From contig CAVQMB010000010.1 of the NCBI GenBank assembly GCA_963713445.1, positions 1 to 64,000 of the forward strand: a DNA stretch of 64,000 nt. The letters run 5' to 3'. Source of the DNA: CAVQMB01 sp963713445 (lineage in GTDB: Bacteria > Pseudomonadota > Gammaproteobacteria > Competibacterales > Competibacteraceae). Position numbers and translations under genes: made by a program. The notes beneath the pieces are model-generated. The model searched no databases and had not been told where the DNA came from. It saw only the letters and a list, made by a program, of their open reading frames with translations. Shown here piece after piece: positions 9,120 through 17,885 of this stretch (position 1 is the stretch's first letter; every line of letters begins with the position of its first letter).

Positions 9120-9459
9120 TTGTATACCCCGGAAACGAGACGAGGGACGACAAGGTCGTGTCCGTAAGGCACAGTTATCTCTCTGAAATATGGTAAAAGA
9201 GCCTTAACTGCCAGAGACAGCCCGGCCCCTGACAAAAATTGGTACAATTTTAAATTATTACAGCAAAATAGACGACTTCGTCGCAAAAGACAATGGTATT
9301 GGCACCACGCGTTTGGAATCGAGGGCTTGAACACGGCGTCTGTCCAGCCAGTCATGCTGTCGCCGTTGACATCGCCCCGGAGGTCTTCCGCGATCCGGGT
9401 CTGGTCTTCTGTGCGGCGATGCTCTTCATCGGGAAAAGTTCAGGAGAATAACGACCCGG
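9120..9459. other. intergenic region with possible dockerin remnant
   Basis: The 340-base gap between the LuxR-type gene and the sensor kinase gene, both minus strand. An AT-rich stretch at about 9230-9275 is where the LuxR-gene promoter could lie. Bases 9320-9376 (minus) translate to GDVNGDSMTGWTDAVFKPS, which resembles one half of a dockerin repeat. No complete gene is present. Confidence 0.45.
9320..9376 (-). pseudogene. possible dockerin half-repeat remnant
   Basis: The minus-strand peptide GDVNGDSMTGWTDAVFKPS has the GDVNGD calcium-loop start and the TDA that often follows in dockerin type I repeats. The frame opens only from about 9439 and no signal peptide or other domain surrounds it. 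It lies just downstream of the kinase gene, while the intact dockerin protein at 3398-6823 has a kinase fragment just downstream of it. The match is short and could be chance. Confidence 0.35.
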
Positions 9460-10848
9460 TCAAGTCGGCAAAGAGATGTCCACCTGCGCCCAAAGGCCCT
9501 GGCGGCTGTCGATGGCGATGGTGCCGCCGTGGAGGCGGACGATCTCCCTTGCAATGGCAAGACCGAGGCCGGCGCCGCCGGACTCCGTTGCCCTGGACTT
9601 ATCCACCCGGTAGAACTGCTCGAAGACCTTGCCCAGATCTTCGGCGGGGATCCCCGGCCCGGTGTTGTAAAGCGAGAGCAGTATCCTCTCCTTTTCTTCC
9701 GTGACCGTGAGCCGGATGCGGCCGTCTTCCTGGTTGTACTTGATGGCATTATCGAACAGATTGATGAGCGCCCGCCGGATCCTGTCCCTGTCGCCCCGCA
9801 TCTCGAGATGCGGCGGTATTTCCGTTTCCAGCCGGATCCTGGCCCGCTCGGTGAGTGGCGCGAAATCCGCGGCCACGGAGCTGGCCAGCTCGGCGAGGTC
9901 AAAAGGTTCCGTGGCCAGCGTCTCTTTGATTTCCAGAGTCGAAAGTTGCAGCAATGTCCGTACCAGCCTGTCCATCCGCAAGACCGTGCGTCCCTGGATA
10001 TCCAGCTGCCGATGGAAGGCTTCGGGGAGGTCGCGGTTCTGCTGCGCCTCGTCGAAGAAGAGCCGCAGCATGGCAATGGGGCTCTTGAGTTCATGGGAGG
10101 CATCGGCCAAAAGCCGTTTCTGCCTGGTAAAGGAAAACTGGAGACGGTCGAACATGCTGTTCAGGCGGGTGGCCAGCTCGTGGATCTCATCGCGACTCTT
10201 GCCCACGGGAATCCTTCTTTCCAGCGTATTTTCGTTGATCTCATGGGCAAGCTGGTTGATGGCGGCGATGGGTTTTAGGATCCTGCCGGCCAGCATATAG
10301 CTCAGGGCGGCCAGCAAGGCGGTCGAGACCGCCAGACCGATGCCCAGGGCGGCCAACAGATCGACAAGCTCCTCTTCCAGTCGTTCCATGGGCCTGGCGA
10401 TCTGGATCAGATAGGGCGCCCCCCCGATCTTTTCCGGAATCTGCCGCACCCTGAAGGTGACCTCACCCTCGTCGTCCGGGTGGAGATCGATAAGCTTTTT
10501 CGAGACATGGACGCTGCTCAAGTACCCTTTTTCTCCCCTGTTTCGATAAAAGGGGAGATTTACCGACCTGGCAAGTTCCGAACGATACACCACCCGCAGA
10601 TCCCGATCGTAGACCCTGATCCAATACCTTTCCGCCAGAGGAGGCAGGGAGAGGGGGCGGACATCCGGCGCTTGTTTTTGCTGCCCGGCCAGCTGCCCGG
10701 CCACGGCGGCAGCGGTCGACTGCAACTGGGCGTCCATCACTTCCAGAGGCTCTTCCCGCAATTGCCCGAAAACCACGAGGGAAAAGGCGAGACTGGTCAA
10801 AAGGCCCGCCCCGGCAACCCAGAGCATGATTCGGTGGCGAATCTGCAT
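9460..10848 (-). CDS. two-component sensor histidine kinase
   Basis: A 462-residue inner-membrane kinase. A first membrane segment at about 8-29 and a second at about 163-187 enclose a periplasmic sensor of about 130 residues. A HAMP domain follows (RILKPIAAINQLAHEI), then the phospho-acceptor motif ASHELKSP with His252, an N-box NLFDNAIKYN, and G-boxes NTGPGIP and GAGLGLAIA. Architecture is that of the CusS/heavy-metal sensor group. The start overlaps the stop of the response regulator gene (ATGA-type). It is the last gene of the outer-membrane factor/regulator/kinase operon. About 100 bases of its C-terminal coding region recur at 3120-3220. Confidence 0.93.
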   Translation of the reverse strand: MQIRHRIMLWVAGAGLLTSLAFSLVVFGQLREEPLEVMDAQLQSTAAAVAGQLAGQQKQAPDVRPLSLPPLAERYWIRVYDRDLRVVYRSELARSVNLPFYRNRGEKGYLSSVHVSKKLIDLHPDDEGEVTFRVRQIPEKIGGAPYLIQIARPMERLEEELVDLLAALGIGLAVSTALLAALSYMLAGRILKPIAAINQLAHEINENTLERRIPVGKSRDEIHELATRLNSMFDRLQFSFTRQKRLLADASHELKSPIAMLRLFFDEAQQNRDLPEAFHRQLDIQGRTVLRMDRLVRTLLQLSTLEIKETLATEPFDLAELASSVAADFAPLTERARIRLETEIPPHLEMRGDRDRIRRALINLFDNAIKYNQEDGRIRLTVTEEKERILLSLYNTGPGIPAEDLGKVFEQFYRVDKSRATESGGAGLGLAIAREIVRLHGGTIAIDSRQGLWAQVDISLPT

Positions 10849-11525
10849 CAGCTCTCTTCTCTGATAATGTAGCCGACCCCCCGAAGTGTCCGGATGATGC
10901 CGCCGCCAGCATCGTCGATCTTGTGCCGCAGGTTTTTGATATGGACGTCTATGTAGTTGGACATGGTAAAGGGGTCGAAATCGTCGCCCCAGACATGTTC
11001 TGCCAGACTGAAGCGCGAGACGGCGCGGTTCTTGTTGTACAGAAGAAACTCGAGGATGGCGAACTCCTTGGGGGTCAGTCGGACGGCGCGGCCGCCCATT
11101 GTCACTTCGCGGGCTACGGTGTCGAGCCGGATTTCCCCGATCGCCAGAACGGACCGGCCGTGTTCCGAGGCCCTTCTCAGCAGGGCGCGCACCCGAGCCA
11201 GCAGCTCGGCAGCGGAAAATGGCTTGGCCAGGTAGTCGTCCGCCCCCTGGTCAAGCCCCTTGATCTTGTCGTCGATTTCACCCATGGCGGTCAGCATCAG
11301 AACCGGGGTCAGGATTTCGGCCCCGCGGATCTCCCGCAGGACCGCCAAGCCGTCTTTTCGAGGCAACATGATATCCAGGATAATCAGATCGAAGGGCTTG
11401 GAAAATATCAGCTCCAGGGCCTGCTCCCCGTCCGCCGCAGTCTCCACCATGTATTTCTGACCGGCCAGCATCGCCCCCAACTGCTCGCGAATGGCCGGCT
11501 CGTCGTCCACCAGAAGGATTTTCAT
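10848..11525 (-). CDS. OmpR-family response regulator
   Basis: A 225-residue transcription factor. Receiver domain: acidic pair DDE at 7-9, phospho-acceptor Asp51 in ILDIMLP, and Lys in YLAKPF. The C-terminal winged-helix has LTPKEFAILEFLL and the recognition region IDVHIKNLRHKI before RTLRGVGYII. It overlaps the outer-membrane factor gene by 4 bases upstream and abuts the kinase gene downstream, so the three are one transcriptional unit. It likely responds to a metal or other toxic agent, by analogy with CusR/CzcR; the signal is not shown by sequence. Confidence 0.94.
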   Translation of the reverse strand: MKILLVDDEPAIREQLGAMLAGQKYMVETAADGEQALELIFSKPFDLIILDIMLPRKDGLAVLREIRGAEILTPVLMLTAMGEIDDKIKGLDQGADDYLAKPFSAAELLARVRALLRRASEHGRSVLAIGEIRLDTVAREVTMGGRAVRLTPKEFAILEFLLYNKNRAVSRFSLAEHVWGDDFDPFTMSNYIDVHIKNLRHKIDDAGGGIIRTLRGVGYIIREES

Positions 11526-12892
11526 CGCTGCTCTCCTTCTGAAGAATCGGCTCGCTTAGGCGCGCCCTCGTCGGGAATGGCCAGCAGAGTCTGCAAGGCG
11601 ATGCGGTTATTTCTCTGCGTCTGTTCCAGGTCAATCTGCTCCAGGCGCTTGCCGACCCAGGTGCTTTCCATATTCAAAAAGGTCAGCGCGTCGATTTCGC
11701 CACGCATGTATGCCTTGCGGCCCCGGTCGACCAGCTCTTTCAAGGTCGGCAGATATTCATGGAGCTGCTTTAGCTGGGCCTCCACAATGCTCTGCAAGCG
11801 TAAAAGTTTGTCCACATCCATTGCCGCCTGGTCGAGACGCGCCTGGTATTCTGCATGGAGTTGCGCCCGCGTCGCCCGCTCGACCGCTATAGGCCCCCGG
11901 TTGCCCGAAAACAGGGGCAGGCTAAGGCCGATGCCGAAACCGACCGTATTCACCCTGCTCGTGTCGCGGGCCCGGTTGATGCCTATGCTGATCGAGGGAA
12001 ACTGCGACAGGATGGCGGCGCGCACCGTCGCCTCCTGGCTGCGATAACCGGCCTGCAGCGCCAGCAGATCGGGGCGGCGCTGCGGCAGCGTTGCCAACTC
12101 CTGGTTGAGGGCGTCGGAAACCAGAGGAGCCGGCAGGGGGGGTAGATGAATTTTCAACGGTGCATCGGCGGCCAGGCCCAGCAACAGATGCAATTCGTGA
12201 CGGGTATCGTTGCGGCTCTGCTCCAGTTGGTCGATCTGGCTCAGCGTATCGAGCAGGGCGGTGAGATCCGTGCCGGCCACTCCCAGGGTGAGATCGCCTT
12301 GCGCCACGGCCTGTTGCGACTGCTTGTAACGCTGTCGATAGAGGTCCTGCATTCCCTGCAGCAGGGCGATTTGCTGGTTTTCGCTGACCAGACTCACGGC
12401 CAGGACACGGGCGCGCTGGCTCACCTGCCACTCCTCCCAGAGCAATTCCAGATTGACCTGCTGTTTCGCATTTCGGGCGCTTTCCAGCCGTGCTCCTCGG
12501 TTAATGAGAGGGATGATGTCGTAATCAAGTCCCAGACCATAGGCATTGAACGTATCCGGCAGGCTGCCGGTGGGATGGTCGAGACTGGCTGACAATTGGG
12601 GATCGGGCAGGAGGCCGGCGGAAAATACTTCTGCCCGCTTGATTCCCAGCTCCCGGCGCTTTGCCTGCAGCTCGGAATTATTCTGTACGGCCAGCACGGC
12701 AACCTCCGTGAGGCTCAGGCCGCCTGCCGGATTGGCGGGAGCCTTAATGGCCGGCTTGTGCAGTTTTCCGACGTCGGGAGCAAGGTTTGGTCCCAAGGGC
12801 AATGGTTGTGGTTGGTAAGCGGCACACCCGCCGAGCATGATGAGAAGGATCGCAGTCAATAGCGCTGGCAAGGAGCAATATCTATTTCCCAT
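11522..12892 (-). CDS. TolC/CzcC-like outer-membrane efflux lipoprotein
   Basis: A 456-residue outer-membrane factor. The lipoprotein signal MLGGC (Cys at about 23) predicts acylation. Two repeated OEP regions carry long helices: QNNSELQAKRRELGIKRAEV in the first, and LPQRRPDLLALQAGYRSQEA in the second. Family role: outer-membrane exit duct of an RND or metal efflux complex. No pump or fusion protein accompanies it in this operon; the nearest pump gene is the frameshifted RND gene at 13.7-16.8 kb, which has its own outer-membrane factor. It overlaps the response regulator gene by 4 bases. Confidence 0.92.
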   Translation of the reverse strand: MGNRYCSLPALLTAILLIMLGGCAAYQPQPLPLGPNLAPDVGKLHKPAIKAPANPAGGLSLTEVAVLAVQNNSELQAKRRELGIKRAEVFSAGLLPDPQLSASLDHPTGSLPDTFNAYGLGLDYDIIPLINRGARLESARNAKQQVNLELLWEEWQVSQRARVLAVSLVSENQQIALLQGMQDLYRQRYKQSQQAVAQGDLTLGVAGTDLTALLDTLSQIDQLEQSRNDTRHELHLLLGLAADAPLKIHLPPLPAPLVSDALNQELATLPQRRPDLLALQAGYRSQEATVRAAILSQFPSISIGINRARDTSRVNTVGFGIGLSLPLFSGNRGPIAVERATRAQLHAEYQARLDQAAMDVDKLLRLQSIVEAQLKQLHEYLPTLKELVDRGRKAYMRGEIDALTFLNMESTWVGKRLEQIDLEQTQRNNRIALQTLLAIPDEGAPKRADSSEGEQR

Positions 12893-13023
12893 TTTCGCCT
12901 CTCCGACAACCTGAATAGTCTTTGCGTATATGCATCAGCACCCTAATCTCCCATGTGAGGGTATCATTGCAGTCGAAAAATGAACAAGCACAATATGTCG
13001 ACGCCTTTTTTGAAACGCAATGT

Positions 13024-13422
13024 TCAGGAATTGCTACGGTTGAAACGATACCCGCATTCGCAGCCACAGAGTTTTATCTCATCGATGTCTCGCTGATCTA
13101 TCGGAAAAACCTTACAGGCCTGAGGCCTGCAGGAACCATAGGTCAGACACCGACCTTGCCTCGTCAGCATCGGACAGATAAAGAGCAGGTTGCAGCAAGT
13201 GCCGCATTGATTGCAGCTGCCCTCCCGGAGTTGCATCTGCCGATGAACGTGTCCTTTACGGAAATGAACCAGGAAAAATCGCCTCAACTTGCCAATGGCG
13301 TGAAAGGTAAAACGGGAGTCGCGATAGGTCCGGGAAATTGTGGAAAACAGACGATGGTAAAAAGATGACATACCGGCGGCCTGATTAAAACACCAGTATA
13401 AGGATTGACGAATCGGTTGCAT
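13024..13422 (-). CDS. YkgJ-family cysteine cluster protein
   Basis: A 132-residue protein with a cysteine-rich C-terminal half: SCNQCGTCCNLLFICP, then GSCRPQACKVFP, then LCGCECGYRF. This is the CxxCxxCC...C pattern of the YkgJ/UPF0153 family, thought to bind zinc or an Fe-S cluster. The basic N-terminal 65 residues are unassigned. ATG 13422 is preceded by an AAAGGAAAG ribosome-binding site on the minus strand. It lies 131 bases upstream of the outer-membrane factor gene and may lead the same transcript. Function in this family is not established. Confidence 0.75.
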   Translation of the reverse strand: MQPIRQSLYWCFNQAAGMSSFYHRLFSTISRTYRDSRFTFHAIGKLRRFFLVHFRKGHVHRQMQLREGSCNQCGTCCNLLFICPMLTRQGRCLTYGSCRPQACKVFPIDQRDIDEIKLCGCECGYRFNRSNS

Positions 13423-13728
13423 ATTCTTTCCTTTTTTACGCTCTAGCTATCTGGGGAAGGTTAGATCGGTTATCGAAGAAGCATCCACTTTCGTAGCGGT
13501 GATCCTCACCAGAAGATCAGGATAGACCCGGTGTTATACCGCGGCGTTATGCTCCCGGCGCCGGCGGTGTTTCCGTAACCCATCACAGGGTGGAACAACC
13601 ACGTTGGCTCTTGAGTCGCCTCCAGTAAGGGATCGCAGGGTGCCGGAGATGCGCGGCATCGGTCTGCGAGCTATACATCGGTATGCGAGCGGGCCGATAA
13701 CAAAGCAGATTCGGTGCCCTGCGATCCC
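13423..13728. other. intergenic region, no gene seen
   Basis: The 306-base gap between the YkgJ-family gene start and the end of the RND pump gene. Its left part must hold the YkgJ-gene promoter (minus strand). Its right part is dominated by the long-spaced inverted repeat described separately. It also contains two near-direct repeats, CGGTCTGCGAG and CGGTATGCGAG, at about 13660-13689. This gap is the likely right edge of the block of unlike genes. Confidence 0.4.
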
Positions 13729-13731
13729 TTA
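13626..13731. repeat. long-spaced 15-bp inverted repeat at the 3' end of the RND gene
   Basis: TAAGGGATCGCAGGG (13626-13640) is the exact reverse complement of CCCTGCGATCCCTTA (13717-13731), with 76 bases between. The right arm includes the stop codon of the minus-strand RND gene (13729-13731). It could fold as a 3'-end stem in the efflux mRNA or be the trace of a small element; no transposase is associated. Confidence 0.65.
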
Positions 13732-16700
13732 TTCCTCCTTCGGCAGGGTCCACCTGACCAGCACCGGCTGGACCAGAACGACCAGTGGCAGCTGCACCAG
13801 AATGCCCGCAATGATCGCAATCGCGAGCGGCTGCAGCATCTGGTCGCCCGAACCGCTGATCGCAGCACCCAGCGGCAGCAGCGCCAGGATCATGGCCAGC
13901 GTGCTCATGATGATCGGACGGAACCGGTTGAGCGCCGCTTCATAGATCGCCTGCCGCGGCGGCATCGTTTGCCGGAGATTCTGGAACTCGGAAAAGAGGA
14001 AGATCGACATCTCTACCGCGATTCCGACAATCATCACCATCCCCATCATCGCGGTGATGTTGAGTTCGACACCGGTCACCCACAGCCCGAAGAAAACCGC
14101 GCCGGCGGAGAGGATGGACGTGCCCAGGATGATCACCGGGAACCACCAGCTCTCGTAGAGGAACAGCAGGAGGATGACCTCGGCCAGCGCGACGGCGGCG
14201 AAAACGATCTTCATTCCGTGCGCGGCCTTCGCCTCCTGCTTGTAGGCGCCGCCCAGCGTGTAATAGACCCCCTGCAGGCAGCACCTTGTCCAAGGTCTTT
14301 TTTACCGAAGCGATGGTCGCACTCAAGGCCAGTTTGCCGCTGGTCTCGGCCGTCACGGGGATGATCTGCGCCAGATTCTCCCGGAACAGCGCAGGTTGCC
14401 CGTAGACGAACTTGACCGTTGCCATCGATCCCAGGGGGAAGGTGTGCCCGTTCGGCGCCTGGATCAGAAGGTTCTTGATATCCTCGCGGTACAGCCGGCT
14501 GTGTTCCCGGTAGTGCGCATTCTGGGGCTGCGACCAGATCCGCACCCCGACAGGTTGCACGACTCCCATATAGTCCGTGACGACGTCGCCCCTGAGATAG
14601 CGGGCGACCTGATCCTTGACCTCGGCCACGGTCAGGCCGTTCATGGCGGCCTGCGCTTCGTTGACGTGGATATTCAGGGCATCGCCGGTTGGCAGCGTGC
14701 CTGGATTCACCGATGACGGCTGAATGCCGGCGGCGTGCGAGATCGCATCCGCAACCTTCCCGGCGACACCGGGCAGGACGTCCGGGTTCCTCGCGCTCAG
14801 ATTGATCACCACCGGCTGTCGCCGGCCGACCATGTCCCCGATCATGTCGCTCAGGAGCTGATGGGTGTCATAGGTCAACCCCGGGACAGCGGCATCGACT
14901 TTTTTCCGGATCTGGGCCATCACGGTCCAGATCGGCGGCCGCTTGGACGGCGGAACCAGCTCGACGAAGAAATCACCGCCGTAGGGCATGATAAGGTCGC
15001 CGCCCAGGCCGGCTCCGGTGCGGCGCGAGTAGGTATCCACGTACGGATTTTTCTTGAGGATCGCCTCGACATCCGCGAGTTCCCGATTGGTCTCGATGAA
15101 CGACGTGCTGGGCGCCGTTTGATAATCCAGCACGAAACCGCCTTCGTCCATCTTCGGCAGGAAACCCGAGCCGACGTGCCCCTGGCCGAAATAACCGACT
15201 CCGGCGACGGCGGCGAGGATGATGACGGTCAGCCATGGCCTCGCGAAGAGTCCGCTGAGCAGGCGCCCATGGAGACGCCGCATCCAGTTCTCCTTGTCGT
15301 GCGACGGATCGTGCCACTTCTTGAAGTCGATCAGCCCGCGGGCCATCAGCGGCACCAGCAGGGCCGTGAAGCCGTAGGAGATGATCAGGGACGACGCCAT
15401 CGTGATCGACAGGAACTTGAAGAACGCCCCGGTCACCCCGGAGAGGAACGCCAGCGGGATGAACATGATGATGGTGGCGCTGCTGGACCCCGTCAGGGGC
15501 GCCAGGAACTCCCGCGCCGCGCCGAGCACGGCCCGGTGCGGCTGATCCAATCCCGGGACGCCCGCACGACGCGAGACCTGCTCAACCATGACGATAGCGT
15601 CGTCGATCAGCAGACCGATAGCGGCGGCGATGCCGCCGAGGGTCATGATGTTGAACGTCATCCCGAATGCGCGACAGCAGCACACAGGTGGTCAGCACGG
15701 ACATGGGCACGGTGATCATCGACACCAGCGCCGCCCGCCAGTTGCGCAGGAATCCGAGCACCACGCAGGCGGCAAAGATGAGGCCGATGACGATCGCCTC
15801 TTCCATGGCACCGATTGAGGAACTGACCAGATCGGTCTGGTCGTACCACTTGTGGACGACGATCCCCTTCGGCTCCTTCTTCATGAAGGCGTCGAGCTTC
15901 GAGACGACCTCTTTCTTCAGCTTCAGCGAATCGGCGTTGTCCTGCTGGAAGACGTTGATGTTGACCGACGGCTGTCCATCGTCGTCCACCAGCAGCCACT
16001 GCGGAATCGATCCCATCTCCACCTTGGCGATGTTGCCCAGGCGCACGATATCGCCATTCTTCGTGTGCAGGGTGACGTTGCGGACCGATTGGATGGATCT
16101 GAACTGGTTGTTCGTGAGCGTCAGATAAAGCAGGTCGTTGTCCTGGAGACGACCCACCGCCGCCAGCGAGTTGGACCCGGATATGGCATTGGCAACGTCG
16201 GTCGGGCGTCAGCCCATAGGTCTGGAGCTGCTCGGGGCTGATGTAGACCTGGACCTCGCTGGTTTGTCCGCCGAGCGTACTTACCTTCCTGATGCCGGGG
16301 ATGCCGGTCAGCAGCGGCGCGATCTGGTATTTGGCAATGGTCTGCAACTTCGCCGGCGACACCGTGTTGGAGATCATCGCGAAGGAAATGAACGGCATGA
16401 TCGCGTTGGGCGCCATCTGCAGTGCGTCGTAGCCCGTCCCCGGGGCAGGTCCGGCAGTTTCTGGGCGAGGGCCGTCTCGACCCGCAGCAGCGCATTGGTC
16501 ATGTTGTAGCCCCACGGGAAATCGACGAAGATCTCCGCCGATCCGCGGGTGGTTGTCGATTCGACGTTGAGCGCGCCTGGCACGGCGCGCGCCACCTTTT
16601 CCAGGGGCTCCGTCACCTTGATCAGCATGGTGTTGGCCGGCATCTCGCCGCTGTTGATCTCGACCCGGATGCGCGGGAAGCTGACGGTCGGGAAAAGCTG

Positions 16701-16802
16701 GATCGGGAGGGTAATCCCCGCCATCACCCCTGCCAGCGTCGCCGCAAAGGCAATAAACAGGAGCGTGCGCCGGTGGCGCTCAACCCAGTCGACGAAGTTC
16801 AT
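13729..16802 (-). pseudogene. RND efflux transporter, interrupted by four frameshifts
   Basis: Encodes about 1020 residues of an RND-superfamily inner-membrane proton-driven pump. N-terminus MNFVDWVERHRRTLL and TM1, periplasmic porter regions, FGMTFNIMTLGGIAAAIGLLIDDAIVMVE in TM4 with the conserved acidic pair, and C-terminal TMs ending WTLPKEE. The frame breaks at four points: about 16438-16445 (C4 where five are needed, net -1), 16203-16207 (+1), 15665-15680 (+1 or -2) and 14268-14272 (C5 where four fit, +1). No nonsense codons occur within the conserved frames. Its start overlaps the fusion-protein stop (ATGA). Either a recent pseudogene or a functional pump recorded with base errors. Confidence 0.85.
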
Positions 16803-17885
16803 TGCCCACCCTTGCCGCTCGATGCGTTGCTGCTCCCGGATGCGCCACCGCTTTGTCCGGCAGCCTTTATCTTCGTGCCGTTATCGAGCTGGTAGTTTCC
16901 GGTGCCAACCACCGGTGCAGCGGCGACGAGGTTACCTTCCACCAGATCCTTGTCGCCCTTCGAAGTGATGACGGTAACCGGCACCAACTTGGCGACACCG
17001 TGAATCGACTGCACGATGTAGGTCTGTCCACTCGTGTTGAGCAGGACGGCCTCGTGAGGGACGATATATCCCTGTTTGACGCCGGTGTTGATCACGACCT
17101 TGCCCATCTCCCCCGTGAGCAGAGGGCTGTCCGGAAGAGAAATTTCGATAGGGACGAGTCCGTTCACCGTCGAGACGACGGAGCCGCGCAAAGTGATCTT
17201 GCCATGGAAGGTCCCGCTGCCACTGAACGGGGTAATGGTGGCTTCGTCGCCGTTTTTGATCCGCGCGGCTTGCGCAGGCACCACCCCGGTCTTGAATACC
17301 AGACCCGCCGGGCGGGCAAGTTCTATCACCGCAGCACCCTGAGGAACGAACGAACCGGAGCTGGCGGCGATCTTCATGACGACGGCGTCGAACGGCGCCT
17401 TTAGTGTGTTCGGGCCATTGGCGCCCTCCTCCTGCAGCGCTTCGAGAGTCGCTTTTGCGTCGGCCTCCGTTTTCTCATCCTGGGCCAGTTGGGCCGCCGT
17501 CTCAAGGTGGGCCTTGGCCAGCTGCCGGCTTCGTTCTAGCAGGTGGCTGGCGACTTTGAGCGCCAGTTCGGCCTGCTTATAGTTTGAGCGCGTCTCAGGG
17601 CTCGGGACCAGCGTCACCATGCGGTGCGCCTTTGTTGATCGTCTCGCCTTCCCGAACTTCGACATTGCTCACCCGGGCGGCGACCAGCGCAGAGAAAGTT
17701 TCCAGCGCCTTCTGGGACGGCACCACCCTGCCGTAAGTGGTAACGGACGTTGGCAGGCTCCCCTTCTGCAGGGGGATCAGGTTAACCGTGACGGTGACGG
17801 CGTTGCCATCGACGGCAAAGGCGGGCACCGAACCGATGATAGCGACACACACCACCACAAGGGCAATAACGGCAAAGTTTTTCAT
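16799..17885 (-). pseudogene. HlyD/RND periplasmic membrane-fusion protein, one frameshift
   Basis: Periplasmic adaptor joining the RND pump to the outer-membrane factor. Residues 1-24 are a signal peptide (ending VPAFAVDG). The N-terminal lipoyl half (VVPSQKALETFSALVAARVSNVEVREGETINKG) and the helical hairpin plus beta-barrel (LKAPFDAVVMKIAASSGSFV; GEMGKVVINTGVKQGYIVPHEAVL) lie in different frames. One extra base at about 17617-17622 separates them; removing it restores ...NKGAPMVTLVPSPET. The C-terminus is Gly/Ser-rich. ATGA overlaps with both neighbours show a three-gene operon. Confidence 0.85.
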
